Shown: in pieces, positions 21,051 through 31,720 of the stretch
Numbering within the stretch: the stretch's first letter is position 1
Layout of the letters: each line of letters opens with the position of its first letter
DNA from: Neoceratodus forsteri
Lineage: Eukaryota > Chordata > Ceratodontiformes > Ceratodontidae
Assembly (NCBI GenBank): GCA_016271365.2
Contig: CM057456.1
Coordinates: 166,363,501 to 166,427,500, forward strand
Direction of reading: 5' to 3'
Length of the DNA stretch: 64,000 nt
Notes under the pieces: model-generated
The model's database searches: none
What the model was told of the DNA's origin: nothing
What the model saw: only the letters and a program-made list of their open reading frames with translations
Program-made: the position numbers and the translations under genes

Positions 21051-22800
21051 ACCTACAGTGACAATACCACAAACAAGCATTTGTCAATGCCGAATGTTGT
21101 CGCGCTGGCACTGGCTTTGGTAGTGCAGTGCAGGAAAACATTTGGGGTGGGATCTGAAAAATGACAGCTGTACAGTTCATAAGGAGGTGTAAAAAAATGC
21201 CAGTGTTGAAAATGTGGCATGTAAATATAGCAAATTTGTGAAGTTACAGGGGTGCATGGGAAATGTGCAACACATGCTTGTAAGACAGTCATTTTATGGG
21301 CTTTCGGCACCAAATTTTCAACGTAGGCATTTAGCACCTCTGCTCATGTACCCAGTGTCACTGTTATTTCCTCAAACTGTCCCAAAAGTGATTAAGCACA
21401 GTGACCGTGCTATTCTGCGCGGAAGTGCGACAACACATTTTGAAGGATATGTGAAATGACAGCTATACTGTTCATCAAGAGGTGTGGAAAAATGCCAATG
21501 GTAAAAATCCAGAGTGAAAATATTACAATGCACGATAAATTAGCCGAAAAGGTAATCTGCCAATGCACGCCCAAGAATACAGTCATTTTATGGAGAATCG
21601 TCACCAAATTTTCAACATAGGCATTTTAGGACCTCTGCTCATGAACAGTGTCACTGTCATTTTCATAATCTGGCCCAAACACTGATTTCCCACAGTGACT
21701 GCGCTATTGTGCGCCGGAAGTGCGGAAACATATTTTGTGCAGGATGTGGAAAATGACAGCTGTACTGTACACAAGGACGTGTACAAAAATGACAATGTTG
21801 AAAATCTGGCATGAAAATATTGTGAATTCGCGAAGTTACAAGACTGCGTAGCAACTGCACAATGCACACTTATAAAACAGTAATTTTTTTGAATTTTTTC
21901 CACCAAATTTGCAACATAGGCTTTTTGAGAGGCCACCTCATGAATTCTGGCACTGTCGTTTCATTAATCAGTCCCAAAAGGTGATTCCTTGCAGTGACTG
22001 TGAAATCATCTTTTGAGGCTGATTAATGCCATGACAGTGATAGAATTCATGAGGAGGGTTCCCAAAAACCCCATGTTGAAAATTTGGTGCCAAAATTCCA
22101 AAAAATGCCTGAGATATGCAGTAAAGTTGGAAAAATCATATTCATTCTATTATACAGCTTAACGGCATTTCCTCAGTTTGTGGTCGGCTTTGAAGAGTGC
22201 AGATGTGTTCCTGGTCCACCAAAGATCATCCCGTCAGACTCTGGAGGTAAGTATGGAGTGAGGGGTGTGGGAGGCAGGGTGCACAGTGGGTGGGTGGGTG
22301 TGGGTTGTGGGAGGGGTGCCAGGAGCCCGCTGAGGGACTGTTTCCTTCTTTACAGGAAAAAAAAATAAAAGATATTGGGGGACCGTTTTGGTTTTTAATA
22401 GGTGCTTTGGCATGCTGGGGTGGGCTCCCAGCATGCCACCTGAGTGTGTGTGGGTGGGTGGGTGCTTTAGCCGACGGGAGATTGGGCACCCCATCAGCAA
22501 ACAAGGAAGGGGGGAGCCACAGGAGCCAAGGGGGATTGTGCACCCCCTCAGCAAGCAAAAAATGGAAGGGGGACCACATTATGCCGACAGGGAGTGGGCT
22601 CCCCCATCAGCAAAATTCAAGGGAAGGGAGGGATACATGCCAATGGGGATTGGGTACCCCCATCAGCAAAGAGAAACTGTTGGGGGGGTGCATAACGCCG
22701 AGGGGGATTGGGCACCTCTTCGCAATCAAAAAGGAGGCGGGATTACATGATGCCAAGGGGATTGGGCACCCCCATCGGCACATAATAAAGGAAGGGGGGT
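21050..22800 (+). mobile_element. family K element, copy 2 (opposite orientation to copy 1)
   Basis: A tandem array with a period near 295 bp: the CTCATG...CAGTGTCACTGT phrase recurs near 21340, 21636 and 21935, and AGCTGTACTGT...AAGG near 21170, 21466 and 21758. Each unit is itself roughly palindromic; the clearest hairpin lies at 21920-22085. After 22130 come unique blocks shared with copy 1, then GGGGTGGGCTCCCAGCATGC and a minisatellite of roughly 60-75 bp (22450-22800) built on GGGGATTGGGCACCCCCATC and AGCAAA. Open frames across the minisatellite are not genes. Confidence 0.55.
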
Positions 22801-23170
22801 TGACAGGCAACAGCGGCAGTCACTGCCACCATGTTGCCTGCACGTCAGGGAAGGCGTGCTGTGGTCAGATGTCATTGCCTCATAAGCCAGGCAGGGTGTC
22901 GGCCCTTGCTGCTGGCTGATTGGGGAATGCAGGACATACCTACTGGTGCATGCCCTACAGTCACCCAACAGCGACCGCGCCTCCAAATCTCCACTGCTGC
23001 AAGATGTTGGCTGCGCAAGTGTGCCAACATAGAAAGAAAGGTAGAGTGGTGGGCCAGGGTGGGTGTGGGCAATGGGAATAAATGGCGTCAAATTTGAAAA
23101 GCAAAAAAAAAAAAAAAACCTTTTCAAATGAGTGCAGTTTTTTTTTACCATTTCTTGATTTTAAACCTTA
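22801..23170. other. possible outer arm of family K; no gene
   Basis: GC-rich, with GGCAACAGCGGCAG and CATGTTGCCTGC as an imperfect inverted pair, then A- and T-runs near 23105-23145. No protein family is recognised in the short open frames. Confidence 0.3.
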
Positions 23171-23226
23171 TTTTGTGACCTTGAGCAAGTCACTTGACCT
23201 TCCTGAGCTTTAGTCTTTCCTAACAG
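23171..23226 (+). mobile_element. MIR-type (CORE-SINE) fragment
   Basis: The string TGTGACCTTGAGCAAGTCAC followed by TTGACCTTCCTGAGC closely matches the well-known MIR 3' core phrase (GACCTTGGGCAAGTCACTTAACCTCTCTGxGCCTCAG). The head is not recognisable. Confidence 0.65.
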
Positions 23227-23949
23227 TCACATATCCAGCTTCCAGTGAGAAACAGCACCTCAGCTGTGCTATCCTGGAAGAAAGTTCAAACTTTAGAAAA
23301 TGAGTGCAAGGAGAATCCTTCCATTGCACTGTCCCAGCTACGTTCACATTTGTGAGAAAACACACAATAGAATTTAAACTTTTCCAGTGTATTTTGTCTT
23401 GATACTGTAGGTAGTTTCTGAGGTTTGGAAACTCAAGTCAATATGATCATAATTTGAAGTTCTGACCAGTTGTGGTCTAAAACAAAAAAAAACAGGATTA
23501 GACTTGTAAAACGTCAGTGGATTTGAATCTTTCTAGTTTAAAATGAAATACTGGACACTCAGCACATCCACAAATGAAGAGTGACTAAAAAGACCACAGT
23601 TATTAAGTATTTATTGTATGGTCTTTGCACCGGCCTTCATCTGAGCCAGCACTGTAGTCAGCCGAGGCAAATATTTTGTAAAGAACTAGTAGTGATTGAA
23701 CTGGGTCACTATGAGTTAAGAAGTTGCCCCAAAATGGATTTGTGAGTATACTGTAGCTGTAGATTTGTAATTTTTAGGGCTGCAGGTAGGCAGAGCATGC
23801 AGCCCTCTTGTATCAGCTCTAAAAATGAGCTACCGGATTCAGACCATGGAACACTTCCTTTGGAGTTTTCGAATGATCCTTCCATGTCTTGGCAGCCTTT
23901 CTATTTAACCCTTGCAGTGCTGTAGATTGAACATCTGTCCAGAGCTCAA

Positions 23950-24428
23950 TAGAAACAAAGAAACATAGAAACATAGAATTTGACAGCAGACAAGGACTGC
24001 TTGGCCCACCTAATCTGTCCATTTACCTACCTAATGGATAAGCTGCAGATCCTAGTTAACCAACAGCTTACTTCCTCCTACCCCCCACCTAGAATTGCCT
24101 TATGTCTGTCCCATGCATTCTGGAATTCCCCCACTGTATTTGACTCCATGACCTCCTCAGGAAGGCCGTTCCATGCATCCACAACCCTCTCCATGAAAAA
24201 AATACTTCCTCACATTACCTCTGATCTGTCTCCCCCCCTTCAACTGTGCCCCCTATTTCTTGCACATCTCTTTTTCTGAAAGATACTACCCTCTTGGACT
24301 TTGTTGATTCCCTTGAGGTACTTCAAAGTTTCTATCATGTCCCCTCTCTCCCTCCTTACCTTGAGGGTATACATACTAAGCTCCTTTAGTCTCTCTTCAT
24401 ATGTCTTCCGGTGCAGACCCTGCACCAT
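23950..24428 (-). mobile_element. CR1 LINE, 5'-truncated, antisense (copy B)
   Basis: The 3' end reads ACATAGAAACATAGAATTTG, ACAGCAGACAAGGACTGCTT, GGCCCACCTAATCTGTCC on the plus strand. Minus-strand protein remnants include TYEERLKELSMYTLKVRRER and IETLKYLKGINKVQEGSIFQ (near 24240-24428) and a VVDAWNGLPEEV equivalent near 24160. It is close to copy C (31380-31826), so the two belong to one subfamily. Confidence 0.85.
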
Positions 24429-24876
24429 TGCTCAATCAAATAGATTCATTCTAGTTCTTTTAGCAGCCTAGGGATTAAGAAACAAATGCTCTGGACAATC
24501 ACTTCTCCTCCCCAACCTTGTAGTGCTTCAGTGAGTACAAGAAACACATGTTTTCTTTTGAATCCAACTTGGTAAACAGCATTTTTAGAGCTAATGCAAG
24601 AAGGTTGCATACAGCCATCTTGCTGTCTATAGGGGAAAATGGAGTACCATGGCACACATTTTTAGAGTTTTCAGTGTATCCTTCTCCTACTTGCCAGTTA
24701 AATAAAATACTCTCTTGTTTCTGTTTAGTAGACCAATTTCAACACTATTTTCTCAGCTTTTTTTATTGCAATGTGACTTGGTATCTTTGGAGACTAATAA
24801 TTGACTGACATCACTTTCGACAGATAGCATCTAACTGCAGAGTAGTTTCAAATTACATCCGTGGTCATCTCTCCTA

Positions 24877-24880
<4 letters not shown>

Positions 24881-24914
<34 letters not shown>
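24881..24914. repeat. (GT)17 microsatellite
   Basis: Uninterrupted GT dinucleotides. The surrounding 24430-25420 shows no gene or recognisable element. Confidence 0.95.
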
Positions 24915-24916
<2 letters not shown>

Positions 24917-25424
24917 CAATGATTTATAGTATTTCCACTTAAGAGCTGATTTATGTTAACCCTTTCTGGACCTAATTAGTGGCATTGAAACTCTCATTGT
25001 TTTATAAGTAAATGCTAGGCAGTTAATGTTTTAGTGGTTTTCAGAGTTTGCAAGGGGCATCCTAGGTAATTATAAAGAATGATAGCGGTATCACCTGCAG
25101 TGTTCCCAGATTGAACAAAGCTTTTCCCCGTAGGGTATCCTCCTTTTCCCTGTATTTTCCATGTAAAACTGGGACAAAACTCCTGTACATTTTCCTGTAT
25201 GTGCAGATCAATACATATACGCAACTGACTTCATTGTGTCTATCAGTACAATCACTATAACAAATGTTAAGGCTGTTTTTATTTATTTTAAATGGTAAAA
25301 CTCACCTGCAATATATCACAAAGATGCTGGAAAAATGCTGAAATCTCTCAAGCTTTGCTCTCAATGTTCTCATGTCTCCAGAATCTTTTGATGGTACTAT
25401 AGCATTGTTACAATGTACTGACGC

Positions 25425-25640
25425 AGCCAGATAGCCTGGTTGAGATGCAGTATGTCATATTCAGTGGGGGTCATACTTTTATCCATTTTGGCAATTTACT
25501 GACACAGGACAGCTTCGATGAGATGCAGGATCTCATTTTCAGAGGGGTCCTAATGGTACCCACTTCTACAATGTCCTGAAACAGGTTATCCTGGCTAAGA
25601 TGCAGTATCCCATTTTCAGTGGGGTCTTACTTTTACCAGT
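25425..25640 (-). repeat. triplicated SINE 3'-tail segment, period about 78 bp
   Basis: Three tandem blocks carry GAGATGCAG...CATATTCAGTGGGGGTC, GAGATGCAGG...CATTTTCAGAGGGGTCC and AAGATGCAGTATCCCATTTTC, spaced 75-80 bp. Their complement matches the tail of the CORE-SINE-like elements at 47226-47545 (GGACCTTAATGAAAATAAGA, TGCATCTCAGCTTGG). Blocks 1 and 2 also share CAATTTACTGACACAG-like linkers. Confidence 0.6.
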
Positions 25641-25722
25641 GCTGACTTAAACTATGCATATGTGAGTTTGGCACAAATGTAGTCATGTCAGTGCTGCAAT
25701 GTTACGGCTGACTACGGGGCAA

Positions 25723-25755
25723 ACTGCACATGCACAAGTATCATGCATGTGCAGT
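25723..25755. repeat. perfect 12-bp hairpin
   Basis: ACTGCACATGCA (25723-25734) and TGCATGTGCAGT (25744-25755) form a perfect stem with a 9-nt loop. GCTGCAATGTTAC and GTAATCACAGCAG outside it extend the symmetry imperfectly. Possibly a small MITE. Confidence 0.6.
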
Positions 25756-25904
25756 TCTGTAATCACAGCAGTATCAGTTACATCTGACTGTGATGCAATG
25801 AGAGCACTGCATATTCTTTTCAATGCTCTTGCCACTCCTAAAAGCTCCCTACAGCCATATTGGCTCAGTGCTGGCAAAAGTTAAGTGATGGGCAGCACTG
25901 GGGA

Positions 25905-26141
25905 CTGGTCTACTGTCTTCAAGTCCACAGTCTGTATTGGCAGGTCATTTTAGAAAGCCATCACCTTCTGGGACAAAATATGCTTCCTAATGTTACCCCT
26001 AAACTTGCCATCTGTGACCTTCATAGCATGTCCCTGTGTCCTGCTGGAGAACATATCCATATGTTCAACCCTGTCAATACCCCTGAGAATGGGAAGACTG
26101 AGCTCATGTCCCATCTCAGCCTGCAGTTCCACAGGGACAAG
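25905..26141 (-). mobile_element. CR1-like ORF2 C-terminal fragment
   Basis: The minus-strand frame reads LPILRGIDRVEHMDMFSSRT, QGHAMKVTDGKFRGNIRK and HILSQKVMAF, the expected C-terminal CR1/L2-type block (ILxGIDRxD, TRGHxxKL, RxxFFxxRVVxxWN). It is more diverged than the other CR1 copies. The 5' side is broken by the palindromic insert at 26142. Confidence 0.6.
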
Positions 26142-26282
26142 CAAAAGGATGAAGAGCACCCACATAAACGGAAAACACCAGGACCACAAAAATATATTCA
26201 GAATCCTTTATTTAACTAAAGTGCATAGTGTACCCACACATAGTGAGCATAAAAAGTGGTGTCTGAGCCTTTCTGCAAATAA

Positions 26283-26312
26283 CATTTCTCCTGACCCCTG
26301 CCAGGCATCATC
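26283..26312 (-). ncRNA. hammerhead-ribozyme-like core, left arm
   Basis: Minus strand: a TGATGA box (consensus CUGANGA, first C read as G), a GCCTGGC...GTCAGG stem and a GAAA box followed by T. Degenerate, mirrored by the right arm. Confidence 0.35.
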
Positions 26313-26327
26313 ACAGTGATTCACTCC

Positions 26328-26359
26328 GATGATGTCTGGCAGGGGCCGGGAGAAGCATT
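26328..26359 (+). ncRNA. hammerhead-ribozyme-like core, right arm
   Basis: Plus strand: CCGATGA (consensus CUGANGA), stem TCTGGC / GCCGGGA with an AGGG loop, then GAAG in place of GAAA. Probably inactive. Confidence 0.3.
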
Positions 26360-26584
26360 ACTTTCAGAATGGCTCAGCAATAATTTTGTTATGCTCACTA
26401 TGTGTGGGTGCACTATGCACTTTAGTTAAATAAAGAACTCTGAATAATACTTTTGCAGTCCTGGTGCTTTCTGCATATGTGGGTGCTCCTCATCCTCTTG
26501 ACTGTTTAAGTTTTTTCATTGCTAAGCAACATATTACTTGTCCCGTCACACCGAATCCATTTTGCTTTGTTCCACAGGGACAAG

Positions 26585-27900
26585 ACAGTAACAACTACTA
26601 GTAAACATAAATGTGGATGTTGTCTGTTAGATTCTTCCAGGTATTCCTGTTTTGAAAATGCAGCTTCCCCTTAACAGTGGTATCTAAACAGAAAGCCCAA
26701 CAGCAAATTTCTTTTTATTTTTAGTACTAAACACATTCTGTTTACTGCTACAGTAAATGTAAACACTGGAGGAAATATGAAGAAACTGATAGAGGGAAGC
26801 TTACTAAGGATGTCAGCTGGTATTTTGTGCAACTGTATAAATATGCAGAACTAAAAAATGCTACATAAATTCACTGCCACTAAGCAAGTGGCAGACAGGA
26901 GGGGAGAGGGATTTGTCAACACAAAAAGGGGGCTTTGTTTGCACTCAGAGAGGAGTGAGAATGTCAGTTGTCCTATGTGGGACAGTGACCCACAGGGTGT
27001 ACACAGTTAGGGTCATTGAAAATATGATGGATCATAATGGTCTACATAGCCCATTTTCTTAAAGCAGCAGTTTTGTCATCAAAGAAGAAAAAAGGTGGGT
27101 CAAAACTGACAACCATCTGACATTTTTCACAATCCCCCACTCAAAAATGAATATGGACACAATTTAACTTGCTGCACTATGAGACTGCACCAAAGAATTC
27201 AGCATCTATTCCAGGCTGGTGTTTCTCTGTTTGACATATGTGTTGCATTCTTTCAGCAGGATCTTTATAGAGTATATTACCACAATAATTCTTTTTTACC
27301 TTATCGTCACTTCCATATAAATGTACCCTAACCCTCTTTCTGCCCTGATATCATGATATTCATGGCTTGATTAAGTAAAGCTGTATCCAGATTTCCTCCC
27401 TGTTGACCAAGTCAATGGAGCCAGGTTAAAACCAGATTTAAGCACTACCCTAGATAGCTTCTGCCAGAGAACAGACAGAACACCAGGAGGAAGGAGCTAC
27501 TGGTATAACTAAAACTTCTCTACTGGGACTATATTGCCCTCCTTCCCTCCCCTCCACCCTAAACCAGTTCTACTTTTATAGGCAGAGGATTTAACTGACA
27601 ACAGGAACTTCCTGTTTGGGAGAAGGAAGTGAGTGATCACAGAGCCACCAAAGACTCACCATCCTAGAAGGGCAAGAGTAGCTCTCCATCCCCCCAGCTG
27701 CTGGAGGTCTGACTCTGAGCAAGTAAGGAGACTACTGAAAAATATAGGAACTTCTTGTCTTAGAACAGGAATATCAGGAGCTAAAAGGGCACAGAGGCAG
27801 TAAGCAGGGGAAGAAAAAAGGAAAAAAAAAGAAAATAAACAAACACAGGAAAGAGTAACTATTCCAAACAACAGTTAGGGGGCCAGAAAAAAGACATGAA
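26585..27900. other. no gene; probably includes the 5' UTR of the CR1 copy
   Basis: No coding signature. The part from roughly 27400 is likely CR1 leader, because ORF1 begins at 27959, but I cannot place the CR1 5' end. Confidence 0.35.
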
Positions 27901-27958
27901 GGGAGTGGTGCAGTGAAGTGGTTGTGGAGCAGAAGTCTTCCAGAAGACATTCTGGAGG

Positions 27959-28759
27959 ATGCAGTGTTGTTCCATCTGCAGGCACCTCTCTGGGCTGAGG
28001 AAGGAGGTTGCTCATCTCCAGGCTGAGTTGGTCAGGATTTGTGGGACCTCCTCTCCCACCAAGGGACCACCAGAGTCACTGCCATTGCCTCAGAGGTTGC
28101 CAAGAAAGAGGAGTGATTGGACCACAATGGGCTCAGGGAGGATGAGAGTGGTGGAACAGAGGCACATCCCTCCAGTTGTACCTCTCCACAATTTCTATGC
28201 CATTCTGGAAAAGTGTGGTTCCTCTATGGAGGCACCCACAGTGGAGACCAAGGAGGATGCTTGGAATCTCCACAAAGGAGATCCAGAGGAGGGTGGCATG
28301 GTACCCCACAGGAGAAGGAGACAACTCCTGGTGGGGGACTCCTTTGTTAGGAAGGTAGAACTGGGGGAGGAAGGGGAGAGGGAGGTAAGGTTTCTGCCTG
28401 GCACCATGGCTTGGAGGGACAGGGAGCAAATCCTCAGGATCACAGGATCAGCTGCACAGGGAAGGGAGCTGGATGTCATTGTCCACCTAGCGACAAATGA
28501 CCTGGCTAAGAAAGGGATCAGAGCAGTGCAAGAAGCATTTGTGGAGATGGGGAGGGGCCTTAGACAAATAGCACACATGGTAACCTTCTCAGAGTTGCTG
28601 CCTGTCTATGGCACAGATGAGGTTAGGGTGCTCTGCACCATGGGATTCAATCAGTGGTTAAAAAACTGGTGCAAAGTTCATGGATTTGGCTTCATTGAGG
28701 ACTGGAGGTCGACCTGGATGGATGCATTTGTCCTGGAGGGGAACCAGGATCCTAGGTGA
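27959..28759 (+). CDS. CR1 ORF1 protein, coiled-coil plus SGNH-esterase-like (266 codons)
   Basis: The frame is open from its first Met. Residues 1-30 (CSICRHLSGLRKEVAHLQAE) hold two cysteines and a short coiled coil. Residues 121-132 read RQLLVGDSFVRK, the GDS nucleophile block of SGNH esterases, and 175-183 read IVHLATNDL, the expected oxyanion block (usually GTND). The C-terminal part reads FNQWLKNWCKVHGFGFIEDW, as in CR1 ORF1 proteins. The final catalytic DxxH block appears to read DAFVLE, so the histidine seems lost and activity is doubtful. CR1 ORF1 esterases are thought to act on membranes or ribonucleoprotein; their exact role is unsettled. Confidence 0.8.
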   Translation: MQCCSICRHLSGLRKEVAHLQAELVRICGTSSPTKGPPESLPLPQRLPRKRSDWTTMGSGRMRVVEQRHIPPVVPLHNFYAILEKCGSSMEAPTVETKEDAWNLHKGDPEEGGMVPHRRRRQLLVGDSFVRKVELGEEGEREVRFLPGTMAWRDREQILRITGSAAQGRELDVIVHLATNDLAKKGIRAVQEAFVEMGRGLRQIAHMVTFSELLPVYGTDEVRVLCTMGFNQWLKNWCKVHGFGFIEDWRSTWMDAFVLEGNQDPR

Positions 28760-28988
28760 TAGGTTTAAATACTTCATTGGCAAGCATTTAAACTAGCCAA
28801 GGGGGGAGGCACTGGAAAGGAGCAGGAAAATCCTAGCTCCCCCCCAAAAAATCAGGGTACTAAGTGAGGTAGACACCAACATAGAGATGTCAATAGGGAG
28901 AAGTGCAGGGGTAAATGAAAAAAGTGACAAATGCAATAAGGACAGGGATGGGGCAAAAAGGGTTAAGGCCATCAAGAAATAGAGGGTA

Positions 28989-29854
28989 ATGAGTACCAAC
29001 ACCAGTAGTCTGGGCAACAAGCTCCCTGAACTGGTGTCCTTGATGGAAGAGGGATGCCTGGATATCGTAGCAGTCACAGAAACATGGTACACAGAGAACC
29101 ATGACTGGGATGTTAATATACCAGGATATACAACCTGCAGGAGAGACAGGGAGGGCAGAAGTGGGGAATAGCTCTCTATGTAAGAGAAGGGATCAAAGCA
29201 ACTGAACAAAAGACTAAACAGGGAGGAGAGGAGGCACTATGGGTCACCTTAGAGACTGGAAATGGCACCACAATCCACACAGGGGTTGTATATAGACCCC
29301 CATGTCAGGGGGAGGGAATGAACAAGGATATGATAGAAGGCATACTTAGGATGGCAGAGAAAGGGGAGATACTGTTGATGGGGGACCTGAATATGCCAGA
29401 TGTTAACTGGAGCACCTTTGCTGCAGCCATATCCAAATGCAGGGCCATTCTTGATGCCCTTCAGGTGGCATGCCTCAGACAGCTAGTTTTGGAACTTACT
29501 CGAGAGGAAGCAATCTTAGACCTCATACTCTCAAAAGGGGACAGTGAGAGGATCTCAGATCTAGATGTGGGTAGCCATTTGGGAACAAGTGACCACCAAA
29601 CAGTGTGGTTCATGATAAACTCAGCTACAGAGTCAAGCCATACAAAAGTGAGGGTTCTGGATTCAGGAGGGCTGACTTTGGAAAGATGGGAGACTGCCTT
29701 AGAAAGCACTAGCAAACAGGCTAGGAGGAGGGGTGCAGCAACAATGGGGAAATATCAAAACTGCCATCACAGAGGCAACAAGCCTTTGTGTGAAGCAAAT
29801 AAACAAATCAAAATGAAAGAAAAAGCCACTATGGTTCTCAAAAAGTGGCGGTGA
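28989..29854 (+). pseudogene. CR1 ORF2 endonuclease domain, frameshifted
   Basis: The first segment has NTSSLGNKLPELVSLMEEGC, LDIVAVTETWYTE and YTTCRRDREGRSG. A frame change near 29165 leads to GIALYVREGI and VVYRPP, and the segment at 29318-29854 gives ILLMGDLNMPDVNW (catalytic GDxN), EAILDLILS and GTSDHQTVWF (catalytic SDH). All the catalytic blocks are present, but the frame is broken between them. The enzyme would nick the target DNA. Confidence 0.8.
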
Positions 29855-30282
29855 AGGTTAGGGAGAAAAAGATAGCATTTAGGAAGTATAAGGAAACACA
29901 GAAGAGCAGGACAGAGAACTGTACCAGTTAAGGCAGAAGGAAGCAGCAGGAGGGTAGTCAGAATAGCAAAGGCACAAATTGAGGAAAAGATAGCCAACCC
30001 GGTTAAGAAGGGGGATGAAACCTTTTATAGATATATCAGAGAGCATAGAAAGACAAAGGGAGGGATAGTGAGGCTGAATAGAATGGATGGTGGGTGGGCA
30101 AAGAGTGACAGTGAAAAAGCAGGGATACTGAATGAATACTTCTGTTCAGTATTCACAAAAAAGGAAGTGGGGTAGGTGCCTAATCCAATTAACAGAAGCA
30201 CTCTGGAGAGTGGGGTTGATCCCAGTCCTTTCACAGAAGAAAGGGTTCTGAAAGAACTCCTAAAACTGAAGGTGGACAAAGA

Positions 30283-31095
30283 ATGGGGCCAGATGGAATT
30301 CACACCAGAATTCTAAAAGAATTAAGCAGAGCACTAGTGACACCACTGATTACCCTTTATAACAAATCATGGGAGGATGGTGTGGTACCTGAGGACTGCA
30401 AGAAGGCTGATGTGATTCCCCTTCACAAAAGTGGGAGGAAGACAGAGGCAGGAAACTACAGACCTGTCAGTTTGACCTCTGATGTAGGGAAAGTGATGGA
30501 ATCACTTCTGAAGGAAAGAATTGTTGAGTACCTAGAGGCCAGTGGGGCACAGGACCCAAGACAGCATGGGTTCAGAGCGGGAAGGTCATGTCAGATGAAT
30601 CTAATTGATTTCTTTGACTGGGTGTCCAAAGTAGTGGACCAGGGAGGGGCTGCGGACATGGCCTACCTAGACTTTAGCAAGGCATTTGACACAGTTCCAC
30701 AAAAAGAATTAACCAGCCTTGGAGTGGGTCCCAGGGTGGTAGCCTGGGTAAAACATTGGCTGAACAACAGGACACAGAAGGTAATTGGAAATGGAGTCCA
30801 CTCTGAAGAAAGAGGGGTTACTAGTTGGGTACTGCAGGGTTCAGTACTGGGTCCAGTTCTTTTTAATGTCTTTATAAGTGACATTGCAGAGGGACTGGAA
30901 GGAAAAGTATGCCTCTTTGCAGATGACACAAAGATCTGCAAAGGGCTTGATACACAGAGGAAGTATGGAAGGATGAGAAGGGACTTGGCAAGGTTGGAGG
31001 CGGTCAAAGTAGCAGCTTGGATTCAATGCAAAGAAGTGCAGCAATACACCTGGGAACAAAACCCAGGGGAAGATTGTTACAATGGGGGAGTGTAG
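30283..31095 (+). pseudogene. CR1 ORF2 reverse transcriptase (270 codons open)
   Basis: RT blocks in order: PDGIHTRILKELS (3-15), NYRPVSLTSDVGKVMES (58-74), QHGFRAGRSCQMNL (94-107), the catalytic-aspartate block LDFSKAFDTVP (129-139), QGSVLGPVLFNVFISD (185-200) and the catalytic FADD (212-215). The usual SGVPQGS reads SWVLQGS. Before it, 29855-30282 contains the linker in other frames (for example a YIREHRKTK-like stretch near 30040). After 31095 the frame shifts. It would be the cDNA-synthesising enzyme, now defunct. Confidence 0.85.
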
Positions 31096-31720
31096 TCAAA
31101 GTAAATAAAAAATGAAAGGACCTGGGGATAATCATATCAGATGACCTTAAGTGCTGGCAAGCAATGTGGAAGGCAGTAGGGAGGGCTGGGGGATATTGGA
31201 TGTATAGGAGAGGCATCACCAGCAGAAAACAGGAAGTTGTTATCCCCTGTACAGACAGTTCATGAGACCCCATCTGGAGTACTGCATCAGTTCTGAAGAC
31301 CCAGTCTCCACAAGGACATGAGACAGGATGGAGGCAGTTCAGAGGAGGGCAACTAAAATGGTGCAGGGTCTGCAAGAGAAGCCATACAAGGAGAGGCTAA
31401 AGGAGCTTAATATGTATGCCCTTGAGGAAAGGAGGGAGAGTTGGGGACATGATAGAAACATTTAAGTACCTCAGTGGAATCAACAAAGTCCAAGAGGGTA
31501 GCATCTTTCAGAAAAAGAGATGTGCAACAACAAGGGGACACAATTTGAAGATAGAGGGGGGACGGCTCAGGGGCAATGTGAGGAAGTATTTTTTCACAGA
31601 GAGGGTGGTGGACACATGGAACAGCCTTCCTGAGGAGGTTATGGTATCTAAAACTGTGAGTGATTTCAAGAATGCATGGGACAGACATAAGGCAATTTTT
31701 GTGGGGGGGTAGGAAGAAAT
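31090..31720 (+). pseudogene. CR1 ORF2 C-terminal domain
   Basis: In shifted frames: NRTxKLG-type thumb wording, RPHLEYCIS-type near 31265, [16 protein letters not shown] near 31340, and a clear segment [54 protein letters not shown] and KNAWDRHKA at 31416-31712. Homologous segments occur in the other CR1 copies at 3.5, 24.3, 45.4, 53.3 and 60.9 kb. Confidence 0.8.

Larger units (their letters stand above)
26142..26569. mobile_element. 428-bp palindromic retroelement, Penelope-like candidate
   Basis: Flanked by perfect 15-bp duplications TTCCACAGGGACAAG at 26127-26141 and 26570-26584. Arms 26142-26312 and 26328-26505 are long inverted repeats (AGGATGA...AGCACCCACATA, TTTATTTAACTAAAGTGCAT, ACCCACACATAGTGAGCATA, CCCTGCCAG.CATCATC), separated by a 15-nt spacer. 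A 64-nt single-copy tail follows. At the inner edge of each arm is a hammerhead-like core. Inverted terminal-repeat layouts and hammerhead motifs are known for Penelope-like elements, but there is no protein here to prove it. Confidence 0.7.

Noticed and set aside
22240..22260. Splice donor consensus GAGGTAAGTATGG
   Set aside because: It lies in the family K element, with no coding frame upstream and no acceptor partner that I can support.
22290..22919. 209-codon open frame on the plus strand
   Set aside because: It runs across a G-rich minisatellite (repeated GGATTGGGCACCCCCATC words), which favours long open frames. No domain or composition typical of a protein.
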